A DNA stretch of 64,000 nucleotides from Ornithinibacillus massiliensis (GCF_018310345.1 NZ_JAGXBY010000009.1:1-64000); one strand, 5' to 3'. Positions 53,449 through 63,269 are shown, numbered from the stretch's first letter. Made by a program: numbers and translations. Notes: generated by a model from the letters alone, not told the origin.

Positions 53449-53484
53449 CTGAGGATGTTCAAATGAATATCCTCAGTTTTTTTG
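53449..53484 (+). terminator. Terminator after the 56-aa gene
   Basis: CTGAGGAT pairs with ATCCTCAG around a 10-nt loop, followed by seven T. The next 400 nt up to sufC carry no gene that I can support. Confidence 0.85.
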
Positions 53485-53847
53485 TCGGAATTGCTGTAAC
53501 TTGGACTATATAGGAATCGAAGCTATATTTGTTTGTTCAACCGTTCTACCTTCTATGTGGAGATGTCGGATGGAGTGGTCAATAAGAGTGCTTTTAGGAG
53601 GCATCTCTTTTGCATAGTAACATCTTCCCTATGCATCTTCTGTAGGAAGGAGGATAGGTTTAGCTTAGGTCACTTCTTACTATTAGGAAAGTATTAGACG
53701 ATTCGGACTGTTAAGGGGACTCGCAATACCTTATAAATCAATACAAAACATAGTGAAAAACAATTAAAATATCATTCGATTTATACAACCTAAAAAAGTT
53801 GATAATCAATTCGAAATGCTATAAGATTGTAATGAGAATAAATTGAG

Positions 53848-53873
53848 AATGGATATCATTATTTATCATATCC
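53848..53873. promoter_or_regulatory. Candidate operator before sufC
   Basis: GGATATCAT (53851-53859) and the facing ATCATATCC (53865-53873) form an imperfect inverted repeat, and AATGGATATCATT is itself a near-palindrome. A possible promoter, TTGATA then TATAAG, lies upstream. The site is 32 nt before the sufC ATG. It only weakly resembles a Fur box; the regulator is unknown. Confidence 0.4.
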
Positions 53874-53904
53874 AAATAAGATAACAATATATGGAGGTAT
53901 CGAT

Positions 53905-54690
53905 ATGGCAGGATCTACATTAGAAATTAAAAATCTTCATGTTTCAATTGAAGGTAAAGAGATATTAAAAGGCGTTGATTTAACAATTAAAGGCGGAGAA
54001 TTCCATGCAATAATGGGACCGAACGGAACAGGTAAATCAACTCTTGCATCTGCAATTATGGGACATCCGAAGTATGAAATTACTGAAGGGTCAGTTCTAT
54101 TAAATGGCGAAGACGTATTAGAAATGGAAGTAGATGAGCGTGCACGTGCAGGTCTATTTTTAGCAATGCAATATCCTAGTGAAATTAGTGGTGTAACGAC
54201 TTCTGATTTCTTGCGTTCTGCAATCAATGCTCGTCGAGAAGAAGGCGATGAAATTCCTTTAATGAAATTCATTAAGGATCTAGATAAAGACCTTGATTTC
54301 CTAGAAATCGATCAAAGCATGGCAACAAGATACTTAAACGAAGGATTCTCTGGTGGAGAGAAGAAGCGTAATGAAATCCTTCAATTAATGCAAATCAAGC
54401 CTGACATTGCAATTCTTGATGAAATTGACTCTGGTCTGGATATTGATGCATTGAAAGTAGTTTCAAAGGGTATTAACAAAATGCGCGGCGAAAACTTCGG
54501 TTGCTTAATCATTACACACTACCAACGTCTATTAAATTATATTACTCCAGACTTTGTACACGTGATGATGCAAGGTCGCGTTGTGAAATCTGGTGGTCCT
54601 GAATTAGCTCAACGTCTAGAAGCAGAAGGATATGACTGGATTAAAGAAGAATTAGGTATCGAAGACGAAACAGTTGGACAAAACGCTTAA
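53905..54690 (+). CDS. sufC: Fe-S cluster assembly ATPase SufC
   Basis: A 261-residue ABC-type ATPase: Walker A GPNGTGKST (about 34-42), signature FSGGEKKR (about 148-155), Walker B IAILDEIDSGLD, and ITHYQR in the H-loop position. SufC drives the SufBCD scaffold in Fe-S cluster assembly. First gene of sufCDSUB; GGAGGT precedes the ATG. Confidence 0.97.
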   Translation: MAGSTLEIKNLHVSIEGKEILKGVDLTIKGGEFHAIMGPNGTGKSTLASAIMGHPKYEITEGSVLLNGEDVLEMEVDERARAGLFLAMQYPSEISGVTTSDFLRSAINARREEGDEIPLMKFIKDLDKDLDFLEIDQSMATRYLNEGFSGGEKKRNEILQLMQIKPDIAILDEIDSGLDIDALKVVSKGINKMRGENFGCLIITHYQRLLNYITPDFVHVMMQGRVVKSGGPELAQRLEAEGYDWIKEELGIEDETVGQNA

Positions 54691-54707
54691 TAGTTAGGAG
54701 GGGTAAT

Positions 54708-56015
54708 ATGACTGTAGACACAAAGCTACCTTATGATAAAAGTTATATTGAACAGTTTTCTAGCGAACGTAATGAACCTGTATGGATGAAAGAATTACGT
54801 GTCAATGCACTAGAACAAGCTGAATCGTTAGAATTACCAAAACCAGATAAAACAAAAATTGGTAATTGGAATTTCACTCGTTTCAAGCATGTCGCTACAG
54901 GTGAAACCATTTCTTCATTAACAGAATTACCTGCAGAAATTCAAGATTTCTTTGATGTGGATAACTTACCAGAGAATCTTGTTATTCAACGTAATCATAC
55001 TGTAGCTTTCGCTAAACTTAATGAAGACTTAATGAGTAAAGGTGTTATTTTCACTGATATTTTCACGGCTTTAAAAGAGCATGAGGATTTAGTGAAACGG
55101 TATTACATGAAAGATGCCGTATCCATTGATGAACATAAATTAACTGCTTTACATGCAGCGTTAATGAATGGTGGAATCTTTGTATATGTTCCGAAGAACG
55201 TACAAATTGAAGAACCACTTCAAGCGGTATTCTGGCAAGAGGATCCAGAAGTAGCACTTGTAAACCATGTACTAGTAGTTGCAGATGAAAATAGTGAAGT
55301 AACGTATGTGGAAAACTATATTTCAAATAACAAAGAAGAAGCAACTGTAGCTAATATTGTAACGGAAGTAATTGCACTAGATAATGCGAAGATATCTTTC
55401 GGTGCGGTGGATAACTTTGCTGCAGGAACCACTACTTATATTAATCGTCGTGGTGTCGCTTACCGTCACGCAACTATCGACTGGGCTCTTGGCCAAATGA
55501 ACGATGGTAATACTGTATCGGAGAATGTGACACACCTAATTGGTGATGGCTCCGTTTCCAATGCAAATGCTGTAACAGTTGGACGTGGAAAACAGATTCA
55601 AAACTTTACTGCAAAAATTGCCCAATGGGGTAAAAATTCGGACGCACAAATCCTGCAACGCGGTGTTATGAAAGAAAGTGCAACTTCAATATTTAATGCA
55701 ATTGGGAAAATTGAGCACGGTGCATCTGGTGCGAATAATGAGCAAACCTCTCGTGTCCTTATGTTAAGTGAAAAAGCCCGTGGAGATGCTAACCCAATTC
55801 TACTTATTGATGAAGATGATGTAACAGCAGGACACGCCGCATCTGTAGGACGTGTTGATCCAATGCAATTGTATTACTTGATGAGCCGTGGTATTACACA
55901 AGAAGAAGCAGAGCGTTTAATTATTCATGGATTCTTAGATCCAGTAGTATCTCAATTACCTATTGCTGCAGTTAAGAAGCAATTGAAACAAGTAATTGAA
56001 AGGAAAGTTAACTAA
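54708..56015 (+). CDS. sufD: Fe-S cluster assembly protein SufD
   Basis: A 435-residue beta-helix protein homologous to SufB. Markers are NGGIFVYVPKNVQIEEPLQA (about 155-174), DEDDVTAGHAASVGRVDP (in part, about 365-385) and LMSRGITQEEAERLIIHGFL near the C-terminus. Partner of SufB and SufC in the scaffold complex. TAGGAGGGG precedes the ATG, and the stop overlaps the sufS start by one base. Confidence 0.97.
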   Translation: MTVDTKLPYDKSYIEQFSSERNEPVWMKELRVNALEQAESLELPKPDKTKIGNWNFTRFKHVATGETISSLTELPAEIQDFFDVDNLPENLVIQRNHTVAFAKLNEDLMSKGVIFTDIFTALKEHEDLVKRYYMKDAVSIDEHKLTALHAALMNGGIFVYVPKNVQIEEPLQAVFWQEDPEVALVNHVLVVADENSEVTYVENYISNNKEEATVANIVTEVIALDNAKISFGAVDNFAAGTTTYINRRGVAYRHATIDWALGQMNDGNTVSENVTHLIGDGSVSNANAVTVGRGKQIQNFTAKIAQWGKNSDAQILQRGVMKESATSIFNAIGKIEHGASGANNEQTSRVLMLSEKARGDANPILLIDEDDVTAGHAASVGRVDPMQLYYLMSRGITQEEAERLIIHGFLDPVVSQLPIAAVKKQLKQVIERKVN

Positions 56016-57235
56016 TGGATATAAAAGCCATCAGACAAATGTTTCCGATTCTTGATCAGGAAGTCAATGGCCATCCATTAGTTTATCTGGATTCTTCTGC
56101 TACTTCTCAAAAGCCAATCTCTGTTATTGAAGCTGTTGAGAAGTACTATCGTTTTGATAATGCTAATGTCCACCGAGGTGTTCATACGCTTGGTTCTCGT
56201 GCTACGGATCAATATGAAGGTGCACGAGAAAAGGTTCGGAGATTCATTAATGCAAGAAGTACTGGAGAAATTATTTTTAATCGTGGTACTACTACTGGGA
56301 TTAATTCAGTTGCCTTAAGCTATGGGCGAGCTAACTTAAAACCAGGTGATGAGATTCTAATTACGCCTATGGAGCATCATAGTAATATTAATCCTTGGCA
56401 ACAAGCAGCAAAAGCAACTGGAGCGACATTATCCTATGTTCCATTACAGGATGATGGTACAGTAGCGTTAGAAGATTATCGGCAATTAATTACGGATAAC
56501 ACGAAGATTGTAGCAATTGCACATGTTTCCAATGTATTGGGTACAATAAACCCGATTAAAGAAATTGCTAAAATTGCGCATGAAAAGGGTGCTATTCTAG
56601 TAGTAGATGGTGCACAAGGTATTCCACATATGAAAGTGGATGTTCAAGATTTGGACTGTGACTTCTATGCTTTTTCTGGACATAAAATGCTTGCACCAAC
56701 TGGTATTGGTGTACTTTATGGAAAAAGAGAGTTATTAGAAGAAATGGAACCAGTTGAATTTGGAGGCGAAATGATTGATTTTGTTTCCCTCCAAGATTCC
56801 ACTTGGAAAGAGCTTCCTTGGAAATTTGAAGGTGGTACACCAATTATTGGCGGTGCTATTGGTCTAGCTACTGCGATCGACTTTTTAGAAGAAGTAGGCA
56901 TGGATAATATATTAGCACATGAGCAAAAGTTAGCGGATTATGTCATGGACCGATTACGTACTGTTGAAGGAATTAAAGTATATGGACCAGAACACCGAGC
57001 TGCTCTTGTAACATTTAATCTTGGAGATGTTCATCCACATGATGTAGCAACTGCATTAGATTCCTTTGGTATTGCTGTTCGAGCGGGACATCATTGTGCC
57101 CAACCATTAATGAAGTGGTTAAATGTTACAGCAACAGCAAGAGCAAGCTTTTATCTATATAATACCGAAGAAGATGTAGAAAAATTAGTAGACGGACTCT
57201 TGAAGACGAAGGAGTTTTTCGGTCATGTCTTTTAA
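56015..57235 (+). CDS. sufS: Cysteine desulfurase SufS
   Basis: A 406-residue PLP-dependent group II desulfurase that takes sulfur from cysteine. The PLP lysine is in FSGHKMLAPTGIGVLYG (about residue 224), and the catalytic Cys is in RAGHHCAQPLMKWL (about 361). It delivers persulfide to SufU encoded next, with which its end overlaps by 11 nt. Confidence 0.97.
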   Translation: MDIKAIRQMFPILDQEVNGHPLVYLDSSATSQKPISVIEAVEKYYRFDNANVHRGVHTLGSRATDQYEGAREKVRRFINARSTGEIIFNRGTTTGINSVALSYGRANLKPGDEILITPMEHHSNINPWQQAAKATGATLSYVPLQDDGTVALEDYRQLITDNTKIVAIAHVSNVLGTINPIKEIAKIAHEKGAILVVDGAQGIPHMKVDVQDLDCDFYAFSGHKMLAPTGIGVLYGKRELLEEMEPVEFGGEMIDFVSLQDSTWKELPWKFEGGTPIIGGAIGLATAIDFLEEVGMDNILAHEQKLADYVMDRLRTVEGIKVYGPEHRAALVTFNLGDVHPHDVATALDSFGIAVRAGHHCAQPLMKWLNVTATARASFYLYNTEEDVEKLVDGLLKTKEFFGHVF

Positions 57236-57659
57236 CAATTTGGAAACACTGTACAGACAAGTCATCATGGATCATTATAAAAATCCAAGAAACCGAGGAG
57301 AACTCGAGGGTGATGCACTAACGGTGGATATGAACAACCCTACTTGTGGAGATCGAATTCAACTTCAGCTTCAAGTAGAAGATGGAATCGTAATGGACGC
57401 GATGTTCCAAGGAGAAGGGTGTTCCATCAGTATGTCCTCTGCATCGATGATGACACAAGTAATTAAAGGAAAGAAAGTATCTGAAGCATTGGCAATGTCT
57501 AAGCTCTTTTCTGACATGATGCTTGGGGAAGAAATTGAGTCGGATTTGGACTTAGGAGATGCACAGGCACTTAGCGGTGTATCACAGTTCCCAGCCCGAA
57601 TTAAATGTGCAACCCTAGCATGGAAAGCAATGGAAAAAGGAGTTCATGAAAAAGACTAG
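57225..57659 (+). CDS. sufU: Sulfur-transfer protein SufU
   Basis: A 144-residue zinc-containing IscU-like protein that accepts sulfur from SufS. Zinc ligands are visible: Cys and Asp in NPTCGDRI (about 41-43), Cys in GEGCSISMSSAS (about 66) and Cys in RIKCATLAW (about 128). ATG 57225 lies within the end of sufS. Confidence 0.97.
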   Translation: MSFNNLETLYRQVIMDHYKNPRNRGELEGDALTVDMNNPTCGDRIQLQLQVEDGIVMDAMFQGEGCSISMSSASMMTQVIKGKKVSEALAMSKLFSDMMLGEEIESDLDLGDAQALSGVSQFPARIKCATLAWKAMEKGVHEKD

Positions 57660-57691
57660 CATTACGTACGATACTATAAGGAGGGTTTATA

Positions 57692-59089
57692 ATGGCAAAG
57701 AAAGCGCCTGAAATAGAAGAGTATAAATATGGCTTTCGTGATAAAGACGTTTCCATTTTCCGTACAGAACGTGGTTTAACACGAAGAGTCGTGGAAGAAA
57801 TTTCTAAAATGAAAGAAGAACCTGAATGGATGCTAGATTATCGCCTAAAAGCATTAGAGCATTTCTATGAGCGTCCAATGCCACAATGGGGTGGAGATCT
57901 ATCAGGACTTGATTTCGATGAGATTGTTTATTATGTAAAGCCATCTGAAAAACAAGGTAGAACTTGGGATGAGGTACCTGCTGAAATCAAGCAAACATTC
58001 GACCGTTTAGGTATACCAGAAGCAGAGCAAAAATACTTGGCAGGGGTGTCTGCTCAATATGAGTCAGAAGTTGTATACCATAGCTTAAAAGAGGACTTAG
58101 AAGAGTTAGGAATTGTATTTAAAGATACAGATACGGCTCTTAAAGAAAACGAAGAGTTATTTAAGGAGTACTTTGGTACCGTAATTCCTTATTCTGATAA
58201 TAAATTTGCAGCGTTAAACTCTGCAGTATGGTCTGGTGGATCATTTATTTATGTTCCAAAAGGTGTAAAAACAAATACGCCACTTCAAGCATATTTCCGT
58301 ATTAACTCTGAAAATATGGGACAGTTTGAAAGAACATTAATTATCGTGGATGAAGGTGCATCTGTTCATTATGTAGAAGGATGTACAGCTCCAGTGTATA
58401 CAACCAACTCACTTCATAGTGCGGTTGTTGAAATTATTGTTAAGAAAGATGCGTATTGCCGTTATACAACCATCCAAAACTGGGCAAATAACGTGTATAA
58501 TCTAGTTACAAAGCGTGCTGTTTGCGACGCTAATGCAACTATGGAATGGATTGATGGTAATATCGGTTCCAAATTAACGATGAAATATCCTGCAGTTCTT
58601 CTTAAAGGTGAAGGGGCTCGTGGTAACACGATTTCTATTGCTATTGCAGGTAAAGGGCAAGTACAAGATGCAGGTGCAAAAATGCATCATTTAGCACCAA
58701 ACACATCTTCTACAATTGTGTCGAAGTCATTCTCTAAGCAAGGTGGTAAAGTATCTTACCGTGGTATCGTTCACTTTGGACGTAAAGCAGATGGTGCACG
58801 TGCGAATATTGAGTGTGATACCCTTATCCTTGATAATGAATCAACTTCAGATACGATTCCTTACAATGAGATTTTAAATGATAATATCTCACTTGAACAC
58901 GAAGCAAAAGTTTCTAAAGTATCGGAAGAACAACTATTCTACTTAATGAGTAGAGGTTTAACCGAGGAAGAAGCTACTGAAATGATCGTAATGGGCTTCA
59001 TTGAACCATTTACAAAAGAACTTCCAATGGAATATGCGGTAGAAATGAACCGTTTAATTAAATTCGAGATGGAAGGCTCAATCGGTTAA
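57692..59089 (+). CDS. sufB: Fe-S cluster assembly scaffold SufB
   Basis: A 465-residue scaffold subunit, the most conserved SUF protein. YGFRDKDVSIFRTERGL (about 10-26), SGGSFIYVPKGVKTNTPLQAYF (in parts, about 180-200), VEGCTAP and the C-terminal LEHEAKVSKVSEEQLFYLMSRG (in parts) are typical. Last gene of the operon; AAGGAGGG precedes the ATG. Confidence 0.97.
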   Translation: MAKKAPEIEEYKYGFRDKDVSIFRTERGLTRRVVEEISKMKEEPEWMLDYRLKALEHFYERPMPQWGGDLSGLDFDEIVYYVKPSEKQGRTWDEVPAEIKQTFDRLGIPEAEQKYLAGVSAQYESEVVYHSLKEDLEELGIVFKDTDTALKENEELFKEYFGTVIPYSDNKFAALNSAVWSGGSFIYVPKGVKTNTPLQAYFRINSENMGQFERTLIIVDEGASVHYVEGCTAPVYTTNSLHSAVVEIIVKKDAYCRYTTIQNWANNVYNLVTKRAVCDANATMEWIDGNIGSKLTMKYPAVLLKGEGARGNTISIAIAGKGQVQDAGAKMHHLAPNTSSTIVSKSFSKQGGKVSYRGIVHFGRKADGARANIECDTLILDNESTSDTIPYNEILNDNISLEHEAKVSKVSEEQLFYLMSRGLTEEEATEMIVMGFIEPFTKELPMEYAVEMNRLIKFEMEGSIG

Positions 59090-59185
59090 TACCTTTAAAA
59101 TATTTATGTAGTGCTGTTTAAGGCAGTAATTACTAACAATTCGGTTGTGCCTGCTTTGTGCCGACCTTGAAATTATCTTTGCGTA

Positions 59186-59221
59186 TAGAAGACGAACGAT
59201 ATAAGTTCGTCTTCTATTTTT
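59186..59221 (+). terminator. Terminator of sufCDSUB
   Basis: AGAAGACGAAC pairs with GTTCGTCTTCT around GATATAA, followed by ATTTTTC. The rest of the 59.1-59.38 kb gap shows nothing else. Confidence 0.85.
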
Positions 59222-59384
59222 CTATATGAAGCTACATGTTCGTAATCATAAGATAATCTGCTGCATCCAATTGCACCTGACCGTTATTCAATCGTAAAGA
59301 TTTCATTAAATAGTTCGGTAGGAATCTTTACAAAACAATGCTAAAATGAACATTATAGAGGAATAAAGGACAGAGGTTTTTAAT

Positions 59385-60203
59385 TTGGTATTTTTAATTT
59401 GTATAATAGTTGGCATTTTAACAGCATTTGTTGGTAGTCTAGTTGGGCTTGGTGGTGGTGTAATATTAATCCCAATTCTCATCCTGCTTTACCAGTTTGT
59501 ATCAGGATTTGAATGGGCAACACCACAGGCAATAGTTGGTATTTCTTTAATCACAATGATATTTACTTCTTTAGCGTCGACACTTGCTTATCTGAAAGAT
59601 GGTAGAGTAGATTATAAAACCGGATTACTTTTCTTATTCGGAAGTATTCCAGGTAGTATATTAGGATCTTGGCTGAATCAATTTATGGAGACTGAAGCAT
59701 TTTTATTGTATTTTGGCGTATTAGTGATAGGGATTTCCATGTTGTTTTTTATAAAGCAACAGCCACACAATAGAACGGTATCCAATGGCAAGAATCAACG
59801 GACATTTCATGTTGATGGAAAGGTTTATCACTATACTGTTTCTACTTGGTTTGCTTTTTTCCTTTCTTTAATTGTTGGTACATTGTCTGGATTGTTTGGA
59901 ATAGGTGGGGGATCGATTATGGTCCCAGCGATGATTTTACTATTCGGATTTCCAGTACACATCGCAACAGCTACATCAATGTTTATGATCTTTTTTGTAA
60001 GTATTATTGGTGCTACGACACATATTGCTCTCGGGCATATTGTCTGGGAATATGTACTATTCTTCATCCCTGGAGCATGGATTGGTGGCAAGCTGGGGGC
60101 TAAGGTAAGCCAAATATTAAAAGGTAAGACATTGGAGTGGATTTTAAGAATAACATTAGTGCTAATTGGTATACGCATGATTATAAATGGGTTAACAGGT
60201 TAA
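59385..60203 (+). CDS. TauE/SafE-family (DUF81) membrane permease
   Basis: A 272-residue protein with about eight membrane helices in two halves, each starting with the family repeat: VGSLVGLGGGVILIPILILL (about 16-35) and VGTLSGLFGIGGGSIMVPAM (about 165-184). Family members export sulfite, sulfoacetate and related anions, but this one's substrate is unknown (YunE-like position). TTG 59385 follows AGAGG with 8-nt spacing. yunD follows after 11 nt. Confidence 0.88.
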   Translation: MVFLICIIVGILTAFVGSLVGLGGGVILIPILILLYQFVSGFEWATPQAIVGISLITMIFTSLASTLAYLKDGRVDYKTGLLFLFGSIPGSILGSWLNQFMETEAFLLYFGVLVIGISMLFFIKQQPHNRTVSNGKNQRTFHVDGKVYHYTVSTWFAFFLSLIVGTLSGLFGIGGGSIMVPAMILLFGFPVHIATATSMFMIFFVSIIGATTHIALGHIVWEYVLFFIPGAWIGGKLGAKVSQILKGKTLEWILRITLVLIGIRMIINGLTG

Positions 60204-60214
60204 GGAGATTTTTT

Positions 60215-61606
60215 ATGCAAGAGAATTTATATTTCTATTACACAAATGACTTACATAGTAATTTTGAACAGTGGCCTAGAGTTGCAACCTTTATGAAGGA
60301 AGCAAAAGCAAAAAGAGAAAGAAATAATGAATCATATTGGCTAGTGGATATTGGAGATCATGTGGATAGGGTCCATCCGATTTCGGAAGCGTTATTGGGG
60401 AAAGGAAATGTATCATTATTAAATGATCTTGGTTATGATTTGGTAACAATTGGTAACAATGAGGGGATAACATTTGGGCATGAGGAGTTGTTTCATCTGT
60501 ATGATGACGCAACTTTTCCTGTTGTTTGTGCTAATTTAGAGAGTTTACAAAACCAATTACCAGATTGGCTTCAATCCACCGCAATTATAAAAAGCCTACA
60601 CGGTGTGAGGATAGGTGTGATAGGGCTTACGGCACCTTTTAATGATTATTATGAGTTATTAGGATGGCATGTTTCTGACCCATATGACGTGTTAGAGACT
60701 ATGGTTCATGTGCTGAAAGAAAAGACAGATATAATTGTGTTATTGTCACACTTAGGTATTAGTGAGGATCAAGAAATCGCTAGAAGATTTCCGGATATTG
60801 ATGTCATCATGGGCGGCCATACGCATCATCTGCTCCGTACTGGTGAGGCGGTTAATCAAGCAATAATTACGGCAGCAGGGAAACATTGTCATTATATCGG
60901 TGAGGTAATGTTGACCTGGGATCATGAGCAGCAAAAGCTTATTAACAAGCAAGCCCATACAACCGATATTTCGGAATTCTCTATTGATAAAGCTACAAAA
61001 GAGACATTAGATAATCTACAAGCACGAGCAGATCGGATTCTAGATGAAAAAGTGGTTGAACTTACAGAATCTATTGAGGTTAACTGGTATCAGCAGTCAG
61101 AAATTATGCAGCTTCTAACGAATAAAATTAGGAACATAACGGAAGCCGATTGTGCGATGTTTAATACTGGATTATTATTAGAAGGTTTTCCAAAGGGTGA
61201 AATAACACTTGGAGATATTCATCGAGTATGCCCGCATCCCATTAATCCTTGTATAGTAGAACTTACTGGTGCTGAGCTGCTTGAAGTTGTTCGAGCATCC
61301 CTTACAAGAGAGTTTATGGAGTTTCCCTTAAAAGGGTTTGGCTTCCGGGGGAAAGTATTAGGAAGAATGGTTTTCTCAGGGATAGAGGTTGAGACGGCCT
61401 TTCATCAGAATGGACAGGAATATGTAGTCCAAGTGCTTATGGGAGAGGAACCAGTCGATATTGAACGTAACTTTAGTGTGGTAGTAGCTGATACCTTTAC
61501 ATTTGGTCGATTATTACCTGAAGTTGCGAAATCAGATAAGAAATCCTATATGCTACCAAAGTTTATGAGAGATTATCTAAGAGACACGCTTATGGAGCAT
61601 TTTTGA
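60215..61606 (+). CDS. yunD: Metallophosphatase / 5'-nucleotidase family protein YunD
   Basis: A 464-residue calcineurin-like phosphoesterase with a 5'-nucleotidase C-terminal domain. Metal motifs in order: TNDLHSNFE (about 10-18), DIGDHVDR (about 45-52), GNNEG (about 79-83), LLSHLG (about 175-180) and GGHTHH (about 200-205). No signal peptide, so cytoplasmic, unlike many secreted relatives. ATG 60215 has TAAGGAGA; an earlier in-frame start lies within the permease gene. Confidence 0.92.
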   Translation: MQENLYFYYTNDLHSNFEQWPRVATFMKEAKAKRERNNESYWLVDIGDHVDRVHPISEALLGKGNVSLLNDLGYDLVTIGNNEGITFGHEELFHLYDDATFPVVCANLESLQNQLPDWLQSTAIIKSLHGVRIGVIGLTAPFNDYYELLGWHVSDPYDVLETMVHVLKEKTDIIVLLSHLGISEDQEIARRFPDIDVIMGGHTHHLLRTGEAVNQAIITAAGKHCHYIGEVMLTWDHEQQKLINKQAHTTDISEFSIDKATKETLDNLQARADRILDEKVVELTESIEVNWYQQSEIMQLLTNKIRNITEADCAMFNTGLLLEGFPKGEITLGDIHRVCPHPINPCIVELTGAELLEVVRASLTREFMEFPLKGFGFRGKVLGRMVFSGIEVETAFHQNGQEYVVQVLMGEEPVDIERNFSVVVADTFTFGRLLPEVAKSDKKSYMLPKFMRDYLRDTLMEHF

Positions 61607-61656
61607 TAGTTAAACCGGGTTTGGGCTCATATGCTCCGGGGTTAAAGTCGTGACAC

Positions 61657-61707
61657 ATGACCTCCTATTTGCATAGTAATATATGGAGCATGCAAAGGAG
61701 GCGTCAT
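61657..61707 (+). promoter_or_regulatory. Hairpin enclosing the yunC ribosome binding site
   Basis: ATGACCTCCTATTTGCAT (61657-61674) faces ATGCAAAGGAGGCGTCAT (61690-61707). TTTGCAT pairs with ATGCAAA, CCTCC with GGAGG and ATGA with TCAT, separated by small bulges. The GGAGG paired is the yunC Shine-Dalgarno, so translation should depend on the hairpin opening. Confidence 0.55.
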
Positions 61708-61709
61708 GG

Positions 61710-62015
61710 ATGATTACGATAAATCCTCTTGAAGTAAACGGCATTATGTTCACTGCAATTAAGGTGGAACTTCCTAAAACAAATCTGTTAATGATAACCA
61801 ATGAAATTGGGTATATCATGTGTGGGGCACTGGATGTAGATTTATTAAGTGAAAAATTAAAAGATCGTCAAGTGATTGCTGCAAGAGCAGTAGGAGTACG
61901 TACCATTGAAGATTTATTAGAGGCTCCTCTTGAAAAAGTTACCGAAGCTTCAAAAGAGCAATTTGGCTGGAAAGTAGGAATGAGTGGAAAAGAAGCCTTA
62001 AAACGAATAGCGTAA
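61710..62015 (+). CDS. yunC: DUF1805 protein YunC
   Basis: A 101-residue single-domain DUF1805 protein. MITINPLEVNGIMFTAIKVELPKTNLLMI opens it (in parts); GYIMCGALDVDLLSEKLKDR (about 38-57) and AARAVGVRTIEDLLEAPL (about 60-77) are the family core, including the near-invariant MCGALD. Biochemical function is unknown. ATG 61710 follows AAAGGAGGCG; the ATG at 61683 precedes that site. Confidence 0.9.
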   Translation: MITINPLEVNGIMFTAIKVELPKTNLLMITNEIGYIMCGALDVDLLSEKLKDRQVIAARAVGVRTIEDLLEAPLEKVTEASKEQFGWKVGMSGKEALKRIA

Positions 62016-62044
62016 AATGTCTCCGTTGTGAGGCATTTTTTTTT
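62011..62044 (+). terminator. Terminator after yunC
   Basis: AAAATGTCTC pairs imperfectly with GAGGCATTTT around CGTTGT, followed by a long T-run. Confidence 0.7.
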
Positions 62045-62176
62045 AGTAAAATATCTAGGAAACTGCAGACAGATGTTCATTCTTAAGATAGCTTTTTCAA
62101 AGCAGATTTGATACTATATGGTTATAATAATGTCGAAAAATGCCGCTTTTACCAAAGGCTGGTTAGGAGTACATGA

Positions 62177-63259
62177 ATGAGATTAGTCGCTACAGCATCA
62201 GCTCAACCAGGAGATATTCTGGGACAAACGATATATCGTGATAATGGTACCATTTTACTCCATAATGGAGTCCCACTTACAAAGAGGCTTATTGAGCGGT
62301 TAGGGGAACAAGGAATAACATATGTTTATATTGAAGATGAAAGAACAAAAGATATTGTGATTGAGCCAGTGATATCGGAACGACTTCGACAGGATGCTAC
62401 ATCTTCTATGAAAAGGCTTTTTGGTAGTATTCAAGCACATAAACTAAACAAAAATTCCTCTGTGTTAGATGAAGAGGGGAAGAATCTAACGGATATAATT
62501 GGTAGAATAATGGCTGAAATAGATAGTCATGATGAATCGATTACACTGTTAACGGATATTTATCTAACGGATGACTATGTTTTCCAACATTCTTTAAATG
62601 TTACTATCTATTCCTTAGCAATTGGTGCTGAGTTAAAGTTAAATGCAAAAGAGTTAAGTGAACTTGGTAAAGGGGCAATGCTTCACGATATTGGAAAGGT
62701 GTTCATTGATCCTGATATTGTCCAAAAGCCAGAACGACTTACAGATGAAGAGTTTGCCATCATGAAAACCCATACTACGCTAGGGTATGAGCTATTAAGA
62801 AAGAATTATAATTATTCCGCTGTTGTGGCACATTGTGCATACCAGCACCATGAAAGAATAGATGGTAGTGGATATCCACGTGGATTAAAAGGCAATGAAA
62901 TTCATTTGTTTGCACAAATTATTGGTGCAGCAGATGTCTTTGATGCAGTTACAAGTAATCGAGTATATCGAAAGGCCATGCTTCCTCATGAGGGGCTTGA
63001 GCTCCTATACAGTAGTGCCATTAATCAATTCGATATTCGAATTATTGAGGCCTTCAAAAACAGTGTAGCTGTTTATCCTAATGGAATTTCAGTTGAATTA
63101 AATGATAAACGACAAGGTGTTGTTGTTCATCAGAACAAACATATTTGTGATCGACCTGTCATTAGAATTCTGAAAGAAGAGGAGCGAGAGGTTGAACCTT
63201 ACACGATTGATTTATCGAAGCTACTGAATGTTATGATTACCAAATGTAACCTGGTCTAA
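62177..63259 (+). CDS. HD-GYP domain protein, putative c-di-GMP phosphodiesterase
   Basis: A 360-residue protein. An N-terminal region (about 1-115) begins GDILGQTIYRDNGTILL like the PilZ-linked or DUF3391-type lead-in, followed by an HD-GYP domain (about 120-300): HSLNVTIYSLAIG, MLHDIGKVFIDPDIV, HHERIDGSGYPRGLKG and ADVFDAVTSNRVYRKA. All metal-binding His/Asp motifs and the GYP are intact, so hydrolysis of cyclic di-GMP is plausible though not certain in Bacillaceae. ATG 62177 lies 7 nt after TAGGAG. Confidence 0.88.
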   Translation: MRLVATASAQPGDILGQTIYRDNGTILLHNGVPLTKRLIERLGEQGITYVYIEDERTKDIVIEPVISERLRQDATSSMKRLFGSIQAHKLNKNSSVLDEEGKNLTDIIGRIMAEIDSHDESITLLTDIYLTDDYVFQHSLNVTIYSLAIGAELKLNAKELSELGKGAMLHDIGKVFIDPDIVQKPERLTDEEFAIMKTHTTLGYELLRKNYNYSAVVAHCAYQHHERIDGSGYPRGLKGNEIHLFAQIIGAADVFDAVTSNRVYRKAMLPHEGLELLYSSAINQFDIRIIEAFKNSVAVYPNGISVELNDKRQGVVVHQNKHICDRPVIRILKEEEREVEPYTIDLSKLLNVMITKCNLV

Positions 63260-63269
63260 AATTTTTGTC

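Noticed and set aside
53485..53840. Small genes between the 56-aa gene and sufC
   Set aside because: Short frames exist, and AGGAGG-like strings occur near 53600 and 53645, but none is followed by a start with a frame of useful length.
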